DNA of 64,000 nucleotides from Novosphingobium beihaiense (GTDB lineage: Bacteria; Pseudomonadota; Alphaproteobacteria; Sphingomonadales; Sphingomonadaceae). How positions within the stretch are numbered: the stretch's first letter is position 1; each line of letters starts with the position of its first letter. Shown one piece after another: positions 7,846 through 16,710 of the stretch. The translations under genes and the position numbers were made by a program. The notes under the pieces are model-generated. The model saw only the letters and a program-made list of their open reading frames with translations. It did not search any database and was not told the origin of the DNA. Location: NCBI RefSeq assembly GCF_022832375.1, contig NZ_JALHLG010000011.1:1-64000 (forward strand), in the 5' to 3' direction.

Positions 7846-8133
7846 TTGGCGATTAAAATGTCCAGTATCGTGCGTCAAAGCAAGGGCTTGGTGTCCGCAG
7901 ATATCGACGGCGAGGTGGTGATGATGAGTGTCGAGCAGGGTATCTACTATCGACTAGACGAGGTGGGGAGCCGGATCTGGGGCTTGATCGAGCAGCCCAT
8001 GGAGGTGTCGGTCCTGTGCGACCGGCTGCTTGAGGAGTACGAGGTGGAGCGGGCCGATTGCGAGAGCGGTGTGCTGAAGTTTCTGGACGAACTCCTGGAA
8101 CAAGAGGGCGTCGATGTCGATGGGGCAGTCTGA
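7846..8133 (+). CDS. PqqD-like RiPP recognition protein (lasso B1 type)
   Basis: A 95-residue PqqD-family protein with the winged-helix RRE pattern: an N-terminal beta region with DIDGEVVMMSVEQGIYYRLD, then GSRIWGLIEQP and a helical C-terminus with LLEEYEV and LKFLDELLEQ. Such proteins bind the leader of RiPP precursors and deliver it to the processing enzymes. The start is taken as TTG 7846 with GGGAAGGGAA upstream; ATG 7858 is possible. In most lasso loci a B2 peptidase gene follows directly; here transposon remnants follow instead. It would be expected to bind the W-x-P-x-L part of the precursor leader. Confidence 0.85.
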   Translation: MAIKMSSIVRQSKGLVSADIDGEVVMMSVEQGIYYRLDEVGSRIWGLIEQPMEVSVLCDRLLEEYEVERADCESGVLKFLDELLEQEGVDVDGAV

Positions 8134-8214
8134 CCTCCCCCCGAAAAGAAGTCCACGCGAAGAGTGAGTTTCCCATGCGATGCCATGGGAAGGGGAACTC
8201 ATCATGGAGTAGAC

Positions 8215-8365
8215 GCGGTGCACGGAAGAACAGATCATCGAAATTCTGAAGGAGTCGGAGGTTGGCGAGATGCCGCGCTGTCGCGGTTTGTCGGAAACAC
8301 AGCGTTAGCGAACAGATGTTCTACCTATCCGGTGTCAGCGCCGATGGCACAGATTAGGGGGTGAG
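8215..8365 (+). pseudogene. IS3-family OrfA N-terminal remnant
   Basis: The frame near 8226 reads TEEQIIEILKESEVGE, the start of many IS3-type OrfA proteins. It breaks at a stop near 8310, and the neighbouring frame continues HSVSEQMFYL, also OrfA-like (HGISEQMFYRW). The DNA is a frameshifted fragment without a full helix-turn-helix. Its position directly after the PqqD-like gene suggests that transposition removed or displaced what once followed. Confidence 0.6.
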
Positions 8366-8372
8366 ATTCAAA

Positions 8373-8427
8373 GAGGGTTTGGGCTTCGTCGTAGTGACGA
8401 AGGGATGAAGATGAAGCCCAAACCCTC
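8373..8427. repeat. 15-bp inverted repeat between IS remnants
   Basis: GAGGGTTTGGGCTTC at 8373-8387 is perfectly repeated in inverted form at 8413-8427, around a 25-base spacer. It is probably a transposon end or an IS-related hairpin. Confidence 0.6.
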
Positions 8428-8516
8428 CTTGCGAAAATCGCCGACCAAGGCCGTAGCCGACCTGACGCTCGAGAACCGCTTGCTGAGAAAGCATGATCGG
8501 GGATGGGGGGCGACGA

Positions 8517-8800
8517 ATGAGGTATCCAGCCCCAGAGAAGCTGGAGATCATCCGGATCGTCTAGCATCGCACCTGCCTGCCAGGCACATCCTGGACAAGC
8601 TCGGCATTCCCCGCCGGACGTTATACCGTTGGTATGATCGCTTCCCCGAGGGTGGTCCAGAAGCGCTGGAGGATCGCTCCTCGGCGCCGAGCTTGGTGTG
8701 GAACCGCATTGGTGGGGATGTCTGGCGACAGATCGTCGAGATGGCGCTCGATGCGACCGGACTATCCCCTCGCGAACTGGCCGTGCGCTTCGGCATCAGC
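8517..8800 (+). pseudogene. IS3-type transposase remnant (HTH region)
   Basis: Translation from 8517 gives MRYPAPEKLEIIRIV, then a stop. The next frame continues LPARHILDKLGIPRRTLYRW and EGGPEALEDRSSAPSLVWNRI up to LSPRELAVRF, the helix-turn-helix N-terminal half of a known transposase type with a DDE half downstream. The catalytic half is missing, so the copy is frameshifted and truncated. From 8800 to 8958 I see only short, unassignable coding-like sequence, perhaps from another element. Together with the integrase tail at 3-206 it brackets the RiPP locus. Confidence 0.65.
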
Positions 8801-8958
8801 CTCATGCATTTGAAACACATTCTTCGCCAGATCGAGCCCGACCGCGATAATCTCCGACATGACCGCCCTCCTGTGTGGATCATTCCAGACCCACCTTGGC
8901 ACATCAATGCCGTCGGGGGGCGGGCACATCATCAAAGCCTACAATAGTACCGCCAGTG

Positions 8959-9915
8959 TCATGCCTCGCGCAGACCGGCTCCATTCTCAAGAAACCAGCG
9001 ATAGGTCTCACGCACGCCATCTTCCAGCACAATGCGCGCTTTCCACCCCATCGCCTCAAGTCGAGAGCTATCCATCAGTTTGCGCATCGTCCCATCGGGC
9101 TTGCTTGCATCAAAGCCGATCCGCCCCGAAAAGCCAGTAACCTGCGCAATCAGGTGCGCTAGTTCGCCAATCGTAACATCCGCGCCATAGCCCACGTTGA
9201 TGTGGCTGAGCATCGGCTCGGTATTCGCTGCGTAGGTTTCCTTGTCGAGATCAAGCACGAAGAGCGAGCCTTCCGCCATATCATCGACATGCAGGAATTC
9301 GCGCCGGGGCGTTCCCGTCCCCCAGATTACGACTTCCTCGGCACCATCCTGCACTGCTTCGTGGAAACGGCGCAAGAGCGCGGGCAGCACATGCGAATTG
9401 ACCGGATGGAAATTGTCGCCGGGGCCATAGAGGTTGGTCGGCATCACGCTGCGATAGTCTGTGCCGTACTGGCGATTATAGCTTTCGCACAGTTTGATGC
9501 CGGCGATCTTGGCAATCGCATAAGGTTCGTTGGTGGCTTCCAGCGGCCCTGTCAGCAATGCGTCCTCGCTGATCGGTTGCAGCGCCTCCCGCGGATAGAT
9601 GCACGAGGACCCCAGGAACAAAAGCCGCTCCACATCCGCTGAGAAAGCCTCGTGCACCACATTGCATTCCATCATCAGGTTTTCGAAGATGAACTGCGCA
9701 GGATACGTATTGTTGGCATGAATGCCGCCTACCTTGGCTGCAGCCAAGACCACCGCGTCGGGCCTTTCGGACGCCATGAACGCGCGCACTGCCCGCTGGT
9801 CCAGAAGATCCAGTTCGGCCCGGGTGCGCACCACGAGGTCATCTCCCCGTTCTCGCAACTTGCGCGCGATCGCGCCGCCCACCATGCCGCGATGGCCTGC
9901 AACGAAAACCTTCAT
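8959..9915 (-). CDS. fcl: GDP-L-fucose synthase
   Basis: A 318-residue extended short-chain dehydrogenase/epimerase. The NADP-binding loop GHRGMVGGA is at about residues 7-15, SSCIYP carries the catalytic Ser, and YAIAK holds the Tyr-x3-Lys pair. It converts GDP-4-keto-6-deoxymannose to GDP-L-fucose by 3,5-epimerisation and reduction. Length and motifs are normal for the family. It follows gmd by 11 bases on the same strand, making a two-gene operon for a cytosolic fucose donor used in exopolysaccharide or O-antigen. No fucosyltransferase is in the window, so the end product is unknown. Confidence 0.93.
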   Translation of the reverse strand: MKVFVAGHRGMVGGAIARKLRERGDDLVVRTRAELDLLDQRAVRAFMASERPDAVVLAAAKVGGIHANNTYPAQFIFENLMMECNVVHEAFSADVERLLFLGSSCIYPREALQPISEDALLTGPLEATNEPYAIAKIAGIKLCESYNRQYGTDYRSVMPTNLYGPGDNFHPVNSHVLPALLRRFHEAVQDGAEEVVIWGTGTPRREFLHVDDMAEGSLFVLDLDKETYAANTEPMLSHINVGYGADVTIGELAHLIAQVTGFSGRIGFDASKPDGTMRKLMDSSRLEAMGWKARIVLEDGVRETYRWFLENGAGLREA

Positions 9916-9926
9916 TGTTATGCCTT

Positions 9927-11051
9927 TCAGAGCTCCAACGAGACAGGCATGGTCAGACCATGCTGCTTTAGCAGCGCATGACGCCGGGCCGCCTTGAGAT
10001 CTTCAGCCACCATTTCCACGCACATTTCCTGCGCGGTGATCTGGGGTGTCCAGCCCAGCTTTTCTCTCGCCTTGGTTGGGTCGCCCAAGAGCGTCTCGAC
10101 TTCGGCAGGACGATAATAGCGCTGATCGATACGCATGATCACATCTCCCACCGCCAAGCTCGTGGCGATTTCGCCTTCGATCGCCGCCACGACGCCGATT
10201 TCCTCGGTTCCTTCACCCTCGAAAGCCAAGGTGATGCCCAGTTCGGCCGCCGACCACAAGATGAACTCACGCACCGAGAATTGGACGCCCGTAGCGATCA
10301 CGAAGTCCTCGGGGTGGTCCTGCTGCAGCATCATCCACTGCATGCGCACGTAATCCTTGGCATGGCCCCAGTCGCGCAGGGCATCAATGTTGCCCATGTA
10401 GAGGCAACTTTCAAGGCCCTGGCTGATGTTGGCCAAGCCCCGCGTGATCTTGCGGGTCACGAAAGTCTCGCCGCGACGCGGGCTCTCGTGATTGAACAGG
10501 ATGCCGTTGCACGCATACATGCCGTAGGCTTCGCGGTAGTTGACGGTAATCCAGTAGGCATAAAGTTTGGCTACCGCATAAGGCGAACGCGGATGGAACG
10601 GGGTGGTCTCGCGCTGCGGGATTTCCTGAACGAGCCCATAGAGTTCAGAAGTTGATGCCTGATAAAAACGCGTTTTCTTCTCCAGCCCGAGAAAGCGGAT
10701 CGCCTCAAGCAGGCGCAGCGTCCCGATACCGTCGACATCGGCGGTATACTCAGGTGCCTCGAAGCTAACTGCAACGTGACTTTGTGCACCGAGGTTATAA
10801 ACTTCGTCCGGCTCGATCGCGGAGATCAGACGAGTAAGATTGGAAGTGTCGCTCAGGTCACCGTAGTGCAGATGGAAATCCGCGCTCTTAGCATGTGGAT
10901 CAGCGTAAATGTGGTCAATACGCTGAGTATTGAAAAGCGAGGCGCGGCGCTTGACGCCGTGGACCTCATAACCCTTTTCGAGAAGGAATTCCGCAAGGTA
11001 GGAACCATCCTGCCCGGTCACCCCCGTGATGAGGGCCTTTTTCTTCGCCAT
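9927..11051 (-). CDS. gmd: GDP-mannose 4,6-dehydratase
   Basis: A 374-residue protein starting [20 protein letters not shown], with the NADP loop GVTGQDG, the conserved GVKRRAS region, the STSELYG segment with catalytic Ser/Glu, and YAVAK. It dehydrates GDP-D-mannose to the 4-keto-6-deoxy sugar, the first step to GDP-fucose, -rhamnose or -perosamine; the fcl gene next to it points to fucose. The start at 11051 is chosen by family alignment; an in-frame ATG at 11111 would add a non-conserved extension. It is the promoter-proximal gene of the gmd-fcl pair. Confidence 0.94.
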   Translation of the reverse strand: MAKKKALITGVTGQDGSYLAEFLLEKGYEVHGVKRRASLFNTQRIDHIYADPHAKSADFHLHYGDLSDTSNLTRLISAIEPDEVYNLGAQSHVAVSFEAPEYTADVDGIGTLRLLEAIRFLGLEKKTRFYQASTSELYGLVQEIPQRETTPFHPRSPYAVAKLYAYWITVNYREAYGMYACNGILFNHESPRRGETFVTRKITRGLANISQGLESCLYMGNIDALRDWGHAKDYVRMQWMMLQQDHPEDFVIATGVQFSVREFILWSAAELGITLAFEGEGTEEIGVVAAIEGEIATSLAVGDVIMRIDQRYYRPAEVETLLGDPTKAREKLGWTPQITAQEMCVEMVAEDLKAARRHALLKQHGLTMPVSLEL

Positions 11052-11195
11052 GCTAAACACCAAAGCCTTTTCAAAATGGGACAAGCCGCCCTTAGCCGAG
11101 ATAGCAACCAACCGCCACCATGCCGGTGGTCTGAGGTGGTGGTGCCATCTTGGACAGTTGGCGGCTGAGTTAAGCTAATTCTGGTTGTCGTTTAT

Positions 11196-11755
11196 GCCCT
11201 CATGATCTGATTGCCCGTTCCACCGATAGCTTCGACCGGAATTTTCCCTGCCAGCCCAGTTCGGAAGCGTTGCACCTGCTGATCGACAGCACCGGCATCA
11301 AGGCTGTGGGGATGGGGAATGGCGCGCGCGCAAGCATGGCCGGTCCAAGCGCCGCCAGTGGCGGAAGGTCCCTCTCGGCGTCGATGCCCGGACACGCGAG
11401 ATCCGCGCCATTGAAATACCGGCAGTCGGGTTGGCGTTGCTCCCATGCTTCCCGGATTATTGGACTAGATACCAAATGGTTAGTCTATCGCCACGGTCAG
11501 TGGTTGCCACGATGCAATCTCCGCACGTAATGCCTATGCAGGTTGTCCCAGTCCGCCGTAACGCAAAGGCATCGGGTGAGAACACACCGGACGTCGGGAC
11601 TCGCAATGAAACCGCTCGGGCGTGCCATCGCTTTGGCCGAACGCGTCATGGGACGAGAGTTCGATCACCAGGTCGTCGAATTGCAAATCCGAACTGCCGC
11701 CTTCAACCGTTTCGCCGCTCGCGGAACGCTGCAAACTCAACGCACCGCGTAACCG
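11196..11755 (+). pseudogene. Degenerate IS5-family transposase
   Basis: Pieces of one DDE transposase appear in different frames. First comes ALHLLIDSTGIKAVG, holding the first catalytic Asp. A second frame reads GEWRARKHGRSKRRQWRKV and then VDARTREIRAIEI. Later come RRNAKASGENTP and a C-terminal GREFDHQVVELQIRTAAFNRF ending near 11752. At least two frameshifts and an internal deletion separate them, so it is inactive. No intact terminal repeats were identified. Confidence 0.7.
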
Positions 11756-12038
11756 CCTCCCATCAAAGACGGAACGCTGACCGCTGGCCTATCTGCTCAA
11801 CAAAGCTTTTCTTCATGCGAAACCTCCAGCTTTTGTCAGCTTCGATTTTGCCAGGTCCCTCTTGTTCTCACTCGAGGCATTTTCCGGGACGGGGGGCAAA
11901 CTTATTGGATCAGGGCAGGCTACCCGTCCTGATCCAAAAGCGCGCTCCCACCAAAATTTGCGCTTGATCAAAGCTTGCCTCGATCAGCATGCGGCAGACT
12001 CCTGTCAGTCAAAAATCTAACAGGACAGGATGCCTCCC
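11756..12038. other. Upstream region of Rieske gene with a palindrome
   Basis: There is no gene here. An exact 10-bp inverted repeat, TTGGATCAGG (11905-11914) and CCTGATCCAA (11928-11937), with a 13-base spacer, lies about 100 bases before the oxygenase start. It could be an operator or an RNA hairpin. A TTGATCAA at about 11963 lacks the spacer of an FNR box. Confidence 0.5.
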
Positions 12039-13466
12039 ATGGCTGATATCAATTCCGCGGGCATGCCGCTGGCCGGGAATCCTTACCCGATCACGCGGTC
12101 CGAGCTGATCCCCGCGCAGCGCTATTACGACGAGACCTTCTATCGTGCGGAGGTGGAACACCTCTGGCCGCATGTCTGGCAGATGGCCTGCCGCCTCGAA
12201 ACGATCCCCAACGTCGGCGACTGGGTAGAATACACCAATGTCGGCAAGTCGGTGCTGGTCGTGCGCACCAAGGACGGGGTCAAGGCGTACCAGAATCATT
12301 GCCGTCATCGCGGCGTGCCGATCGCAGGCGGATCGGGCAATGCGCATGGTAACTGCGCGAAATCCGGCTTCATCTGCCCGTTCCACGGCTGGCGCTGGAA
12401 CATGGATGGCGAAAGCACATTCGTTTACGGCAAGCAGCTGTTTTCCGATGATTTGCTGGACCAGGGCGAACTCGCGCTGAAGCCGGTTCGTTGCGAGACC
12501 TGGGGCGGCTGCGCGTTCATCAATCACGATATGAATGCGCCTTCGCTGAAGGACAGCATGGGGCCGGTACTCGACCGGCTCGACGCCCATGGCATGTCGA
12601 ACGTGCGGTCCGAATGGTGGTTTGCGACCGAGCTGCCCGCCAACTGGAAGATCGCGATGGAGGCCTTCATGGAAGGCTATCACGTGATGATGACGCACCC
12701 GCAGCTGCAGCGTTCGGTGCCTGGGCTCTATAATGCCCGGTACGGCAACGAGACGGGCGGCATCGGGCTCCCGATCGACCCCGATCAGACCGTGGAGGAC
12801 AATATCCGCGCCCAGATCGACAATCTCAAGCTGCTCGGTTCAGGCATGGCAGGTATGGTCCACGCCAAGGAAATCGAGATTGCCGAACAGCTTGGGCCGG
12901 ACAATCCGGACCTGCAGCTTCCGCCCACAGTGGCGGAAGCGGTGCCGGTGTGGTTCGGGCTCGTGCAGGATGCGATCGCCCGCAAGCTGAAGGAGCGCGG
13001 CGAGAACGTGCCCGATCTCAATGCAGTTTGCGTGTCCGATCCGGTGAATGCGGTGGAATATCTCTTCCCGCACTATTTCCTGCTGCCGTTCTTCACCAGC
13101 TATGCGTCTTATCGCATCCGCCCGCTGGGGCCGGAAAAGTGCCTGTTTGAAATCTGGTCGCTGACACACTTCCCCGAAGGGCAGGAGCCGGAACCGCCGA
13201 TGGAGCCGACCGTGCTGCCTTACGACAGCCAGGACTTCCCGATGATCCCGCGGCAGGATTATTCGAACATTCCGATCCAGCAGAAGGGGCTGCACTCGGA
13301 AGGGTTCGAGTTCATGCGGCTTGCCAAAGACGTGGAGGGGCTGATCAGCAATTATCAAAGGCTGATCGATGCCTACATCGCCGGGGAGCCTGGCGCCAAG
13401 CTGGCGGCGGCCAACCGGAAGCTGGGCGGCAATTTCGATGGCCCGATCCTCGACCTGGAAATTTAG
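12039..13466 (+). CDS. Rieske aromatic-ring-hydroxylating oxygenase, alpha subunit
   Basis: A 475-residue oxygenase. The Rieske [2Fe-2S] ligands are C88-R-H90 and C113-P-F-H116. The catalytic domain has EAFMEGYHVMMTHPQL with H215 and H220 as likely mononuclear-iron ligands. Proteins of this class use O2 and electrons from a ferredoxin/reductase to hydroxylate aromatics, steroids or N-methylated compounds. The spacing between the Rieske pairs (22 residues) exceeds the usual 15-17. The start is taken at 12039, with GGACAGG upstream; 12030 adds three residues. No beta subunit, ferredoxin or reductase adjoins it; a reductase is at 40479. It is followed by a strong terminator and an FNR-type regulator. 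The substrate cannot be told. Confidence 0.88.
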   Translation: MADINSAGMPLAGNPYPITRSELIPAQRYYDETFYRAEVEHLWPHVWQMACRLETIPNVGDWVEYTNVGKSVLVVRTKDGVKAYQNHCRHRGVPIAGGSGNAHGNCAKSGFICPFHGWRWNMDGESTFVYGKQLFSDDLLDQGELALKPVRCETWGGCAFINHDMNAPSLKDSMGPVLDRLDAHGMSNVRSEWWFATELPANWKIAMEAFMEGYHVMMTHPQLQRSVPGLYNARYGNETGGIGLPIDPDQTVEDNIRAQIDNLKLLGSGMAGMVHAKEIEIAEQLGPDNPDLQLPPTVAEAVPVWFGLVQDAIARKLKERGENVPDLNAVCVSDPVNAVEYLFPHYFLLPFFTSYASYRIRPLGPEKCLFEIWSLTHFPEGQEPEPPMEPTVLPYDSQDFPMIPRQDYSNIPIQQKGLHSEGFEFMRLAKDVEGLISNYQRLIDAYIAGEPGAKLAAANRKLGGNFDGPILDLEI

Positions 13467-13495
13467 AATATGGTCATGTAATGGCCTGGATGAAC

Positions 13496-13525
13496 GAAGG
13501 GGGTGCTTTTCACCCCCTTCTTTTT
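13496..13525 (+). terminator. Rho-independent terminator after Rieske gene
   Basis: A 10-bp stem, GAAGGGGGTG / CACCCCCTTC, with a 5-base loop is followed by TTTTT at 13521-13525. Confidence 0.9.
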
Positions 13526-13577
13526 ACGCTAACGGAGCCGTTTAAGGCGATCCTGCGACGTTGGTGCCCGATACATT

Positions 13578-14279
13578 ATGTCCACATGTGACCTTTGCGT
13601 TGTCCGGAACCGGGCGATCTGCGCTTCGCTCGATACCGGCGAGCTGGAAGCCCTCAATTCGATCGGGCGGACCCGCAAGATCGTGTCCGGCGAATCGCTG
13701 ATCTGGGAGGGCGAGGACTCGGTCCTCGTCGCCAATGTCATCGAAGGCGTTCTCAAGCTCTCGACCAACACCGAAGACGGGCGCGAACAGATCGTGGGAG
13801 TGGTCTATCCGTCCGACTTCATCGGGCGTCCGTTCGGCGGCAAATCCGGCCATGGCGTGACCGCGCTGACCGATGCCAAGGTTTGTGTCTTTTCGCGGCG
13901 CGATTTCGATGCCTTCGCGCGCGAGCATCCCAAGCTGGAGCACAAGCTGCTCGAACGCACATTGGGCGAGCTGGACCGCACCCGGCGCTGGATGCTGCTG
14001 CTGGGGCGCAAGTCGGCCTCGGAAAAGATGGCCAGCTTCCTGATCGAAATGGCCGAGCGCCTGACCGGTTCGGGCTGCAAAACCGATTTGAACAAGCCCA
14101 ATGAACGCCATGTCGTGCTGCCGTTTTCGCGCCAGCAGATTGCCGACGTGCTGGGCCTGACGATCGAAACGGTGAGCCGCCAGTTCACGCGGCTGAAGAA
14201 CGAAGGCGTGATCGATCTGCCTTCGCGCCGCGACGTGACGATCCTCGATTTCGAGGCGCTGGTTGCCGAAGCCGGTTGA
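13578..14279 (+). CDS. fnrL: FNR-type [4Fe-4S] oxygen-responsive regulator
   Basis: A 233-residue Crp/Fnr-family regulator. The N-terminus carries Cys4, Cys7 and Cys15 (C-x2-C-x7-C), and Cys103 is in AKVCVF; this four-Cys set ligates the oxygen-labile cluster of FNR/FnrL proteins. The C-terminal helix-turn-helix has ETVSRQF with E197, S200 and R201, the E-xx-SR pattern that reads TTGAT half-sites. Perfect sites of that kind stand before ccoN/ompW and the Baeyer-Villiger gene in this window, so this protein is their probable activator. The symbol follows alphaproteobacterial usage and is tentative (fnrN or fixK-like naming is possible). Confidence 0.9.
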   Translation: MSTCDLCVVRNRAICASLDTGELEALNSIGRTRKIVSGESLIWEGEDSVLVANVIEGVLKLSTNTEDGREQIVGVVYPSDFIGRPFGGKSGHGVTALTDAKVCVFSRRDFDAFAREHPKLEHKLLERTLGELDRTRRWMLLLGRKSASEKMASFLIEMAERLTGSGCKTDLNKPNERHVVLPFSRQQIADVLGLTIETVSRQFTRLKNEGVIDLPSRRDVTILDFEALVAEAG

Positions 14280-14323
14280 TCTGGCTGCCGTTTCCCTGAA
14301 AGTTCTGCAATGCGGGCGCGTGC

Positions 14324-15643
14324 TTAAGCCATCGCCCGGCGCGGACCTGACACCACGGCTCTGACCTCGGGCTGCGCGGGCCGGGGGTGCAGGTCGAAAT
14401 CGCTGGCATAGCGCTCGAAACGGCTGCGTACTGTCCTGTGATCGAGGCCGAAGCTGGCCAGCTCGTAGCGGTGGCGCTGCCAGCGGTGCTGGCCTTTCGC
14501 CCGCTCCACATAGCGGCGCATGCCGGGCAAGGCCGGGGCGATCTCGATATCGAGGAAGTGATAGACCCGGCGCATCACCGCTTCCCAGTCTGCATCCATA
14601 TCGCGGTAGAGCACATCGATTCGCTGATGCGGCGGGATGCCGCCGCGCGCCGCCTGCATCCGGTCGATCTGGAGGCTGGTCTTGTCGAGCCAGTGTTCGC
14701 CGATCCAGTGCGGGTCCGCGCTGTCGGAATGGATCGTCATCTGATTCCACACCAGCGAGCAGCTGCTGCCCACGACCTTCGACGGGTCGCGGTGGATGAA
14801 GATCAGCTTCGCATCGGGAAAAACCTGGAGCAGGGCGGGCAGGTCCAGCATGTGCTGGGGTGTCTTGAGGACCCAGGGCCTGCGGCTCTGGCCGCTGCCG
14901 CGGGCCCAGCGCACCAGTTTCAGCAGGCGGGCCAGGTGGCGGTAGGCGGGCGTGGCATCTTCCGTCTCGATCCATTCGCCGTAGCTCGGCACGCGCCACT
15001 GCGCCTCGTGCTTCATGCCCCAGGCGGACTGCACCAGCAGGCCCAGTTCCTCTTCGGGTTCGAATGGCCCGGTGGGGTGGATCATGGCTGTGCGCGGATT
15101 GAGCCGGTGCACCGTGGAGAGCAGCCGCCCGGCCTGGCGCGGCCGGGGATCGCGGCGGCCGGGCCGGAAACCGGGCCGGGGCACCGGGCAGACGGTTTCG
15201 AAGAAGCGCATGTGCTCGAAACGGTCGTCGGCCGCCAACAGGCGGTGCAGCCGGGTCGTGCCCGAGCGCATCGGCCCCACCACGATGACCGGGGGTGCCA
15301 GCGGTTCGGCCTCGATATCCTCGTGCGTGTTGAACCAGTGCTCGGTCCAAAGCCGTTCGCGCAGCACTTTCAGGAACTGCCCGACAGCGGCGAAATGGCC
15401 GAGATCGTTGAGAGCGGCTTCCGCGCGGATCGCTTCGATCAGGACTTCCATGGGGCGCAGGAACCAGGGGTCGCCAAAGTCGTCGAGGCCGGTTTGCCGC
15501 CGTGCCGTCTCCGTCAGCGCATCGAGATCGAGCGGGGTATCGGGAAGGACGGAAAGCCTGTTGAGACTGGCCAGGGCGAAATTGGCGACGCCCACGAGAC
15601 GCGGGCGTGCTGGAAGCGGAAGCTCACCTGTCATGCCCGCCAT
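14324..15643 (-). CDS. Sulfotransferase family protein (long form)
   Basis: A protein of about 439 residues in the sulfotransferase_3-like group. It has a 100-residue helical N-terminal extension, a 5'-PSB loop PMRSGTTRLHRLL, LKTPQHMLDL in the middle, and a 3'-PB region HRDPSKVVGSSCSL. In sphingomonads and actinobacteria, proteins of this length occur beside steroid or aromatic degradation genes, though their acceptors are rarely known. It is unrelated in layout to the two short sulfotransferases of the RiPP locus. The start could be 15670, 15643 or 15634. It converges with the fnr-like gene and is downstream of the ompW terminator. Confidence 0.8.
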   Translation of the reverse strand: MAGMTGELPLPARPRLVGVANFALASLNRLSVLPDTPLDLDALTETARRQTGLDDFGDPWFLRPMEVLIEAIRAEAALNDLGHFAAVGQFLKVLRERLWTEHWFNTHEDIEAEPLAPPVIVVGPMRSGTTRLHRLLAADDRFEHMRFFETVCPVPRPGFRPGRRDPRPRQAGRLLSTVHRLNPRTAMIHPTGPFEPEEELGLLVQSAWGMKHEAQWRVPSYGEWIETEDATPAYRHLARLLKLVRWARGSGQSRRPWVLKTPQHMLDLPALLQVFPDAKLIFIHRDPSKVVGSSCSLVWNQMTIHSDSADPHWIGEHWLDKTSLQIDRMQAARGGIPPHQRIDVLYRDMDADWEAVMRRVYHFLDIEIAPALPGMRRYVERAKGQHRWQRHRYELASFGLDHRTVRSRFERYASDFDLHPRPAQPEVRAVVSGPRRAMA

Positions 15644-15726
15644 AAGTGCATGCCTGCGCTTAAGGTGCAATGCACAATGAGATTTCGGGAGCAGGCCGTG
15701 CCGGTATGATCCATCGGAAAGAAACG

Positions 15727-15753
15727 GAAAAGGGGAGCCTTCCAGCTCCCCTT
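15727..15753 (-). terminator. Terminator downstream of ompW
   Basis: On the minus strand GGGGAGC / GCTCCCC (45-51 and 32-38 past 15700), separated by a six-base loop, is followed by TTTTCC. Confidence 0.8.
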
Positions 15754-15782
15754 CTGCGCTTTGTTAAAGAACTGAAACCGGT

Positions 15783-16481
15783 TCAGAAGCGGTATGCAAG
15801 GCCCGCGCTGAGAACCCAGGGATCAAGGTCGTGCTTGGTTTCGAGGACCTTGGTTCCCGCCGCGTAGAATTTCGCGGTCGGCTTCATGAAGTACTTCTTG
15901 GCATCGATCGAGAGGCCGAAGCCGCTGTCACCCAAGGCGATGTCCACGCCGCCCTGCAGGGCCACGCCGAACGAGTTCGACATCTTCACCTTGTCCACGC
16001 CCAGTGCCTGGGCGGTCGCACCGGGCTTTTCGTCGAAGACGAAGAAGATCGACGGACCGGCGCCGACATAAGGCTTGATCGGGCCGCCCATGTCGAGGTG
16101 GTACTTGGCCGTCACGGTGGCGGGCAGGATCAGCACATGGTTGACCAGATTGGTACCGGCCAGATCGGCTGCGCCATTGACGTGGTGCTGGGTGAGGCAG
16201 CAAATCGTTTCGACCGAGATGTTCTTGGTGAAGAAGTATTCGATCGCGATCGTCGGCACGACATTGTCGTTGGCCTTCGTATCGATGTCGCTGACGCCCA
16301 TGCCATCAAGAGTTGTTGCGAGAGCGGGATCGACATACTTGATCTTGTCAATTCCGCCATCGGGCAGAACGGCCGTGCCAAGTACCTTGACCTGAATCTT
16401 GCCATCGGGACTGCCAGCCATGGCCGGAGTGGCAATTGCGGTAGTCGCGCTAAGCGCGGCGAGCATCATGATCTTGCGCAT
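15783..16481 (-). CDS. ompW: OmpW-family outer membrane protein
   Basis: A 232-residue small beta-barrel protein. The start at 16481 gives a clear signal peptide (MRKIMMLAALSATTAIATPAMA), and GGAAGA lies upstream; the longer open frame to 16607 has no signal. The mature part has alternating beta strands with PYVGAGPSIFFVF and ends DLDPWVLSAGLAYRF, a terminal-Phe barrel signature. OmpW barrels form narrow hydrophobic channels and are often under FNR control. Here a perfect FNR box lies in the gap shared with the divergent ccoN gene, consistent with induction at low oxygen. Confidence 0.9.
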   Translation of the reverse strand: MRKIMMLAALSATTAIATPAMAGSPDGKIQVKVLGTAVLPDGGIDKIKYVDPALATTLDGMGVSDIDTKANDNVVPTIAIEYFFTKNISVETICCLTQHHVNGAADLAGTNLVNHVLILPATVTAKYHLDMGGPIKPYVGAGPSIFFVFDEKPGATAQALGVDKVKMSNSFGVALQGGVDIALGDSGFGLSIDAKKYFMKPTAKFYAAGTKVLETKHDLDPWVLSAGLAYRF

Positions 16482-16630
16482 AGTTCTATCTTCCATTGCC
16501 GCCGGGGCCGCACCGTGCGATCCCCCCTCTTGGGCGGCTGCGACTTTACCATCTCTTCTACTTGCCTCGAACATGAATTGATCGGGCGCAAATTCAGGTA
16601 ATTTCATATGTTTTTCAGACCGGGCCCATT

Positions 16631-16644
16631 TTGATCGTTATCAA
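16631..16644. promoter_or_regulatory. FNR box shared by ompW and ccoN
   Basis: TTGATCGTTATCAA is a perfect TTGAT-N4-ATCAA palindrome. Its centre is about 73 bases before the ccoN ATG; a start 41 bases downstream would leave a leader of about 32 bases. It can serve the divergent ompW as well. Confidence 0.88.
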
Positions 16645-16710
16645 TGCGGCTGTTCGTGATACTCTCCAAGGCGGCAACAGGTTCAGCAACAATCTCGAAA
16701 GAGAAGGCAT

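Noticed and set aside
11955..11985. FNR box before the Rieske gene at 12039
   Set aside because: TTGATCAA lacks the four-base spacer, and the following ATCAG is too far away.
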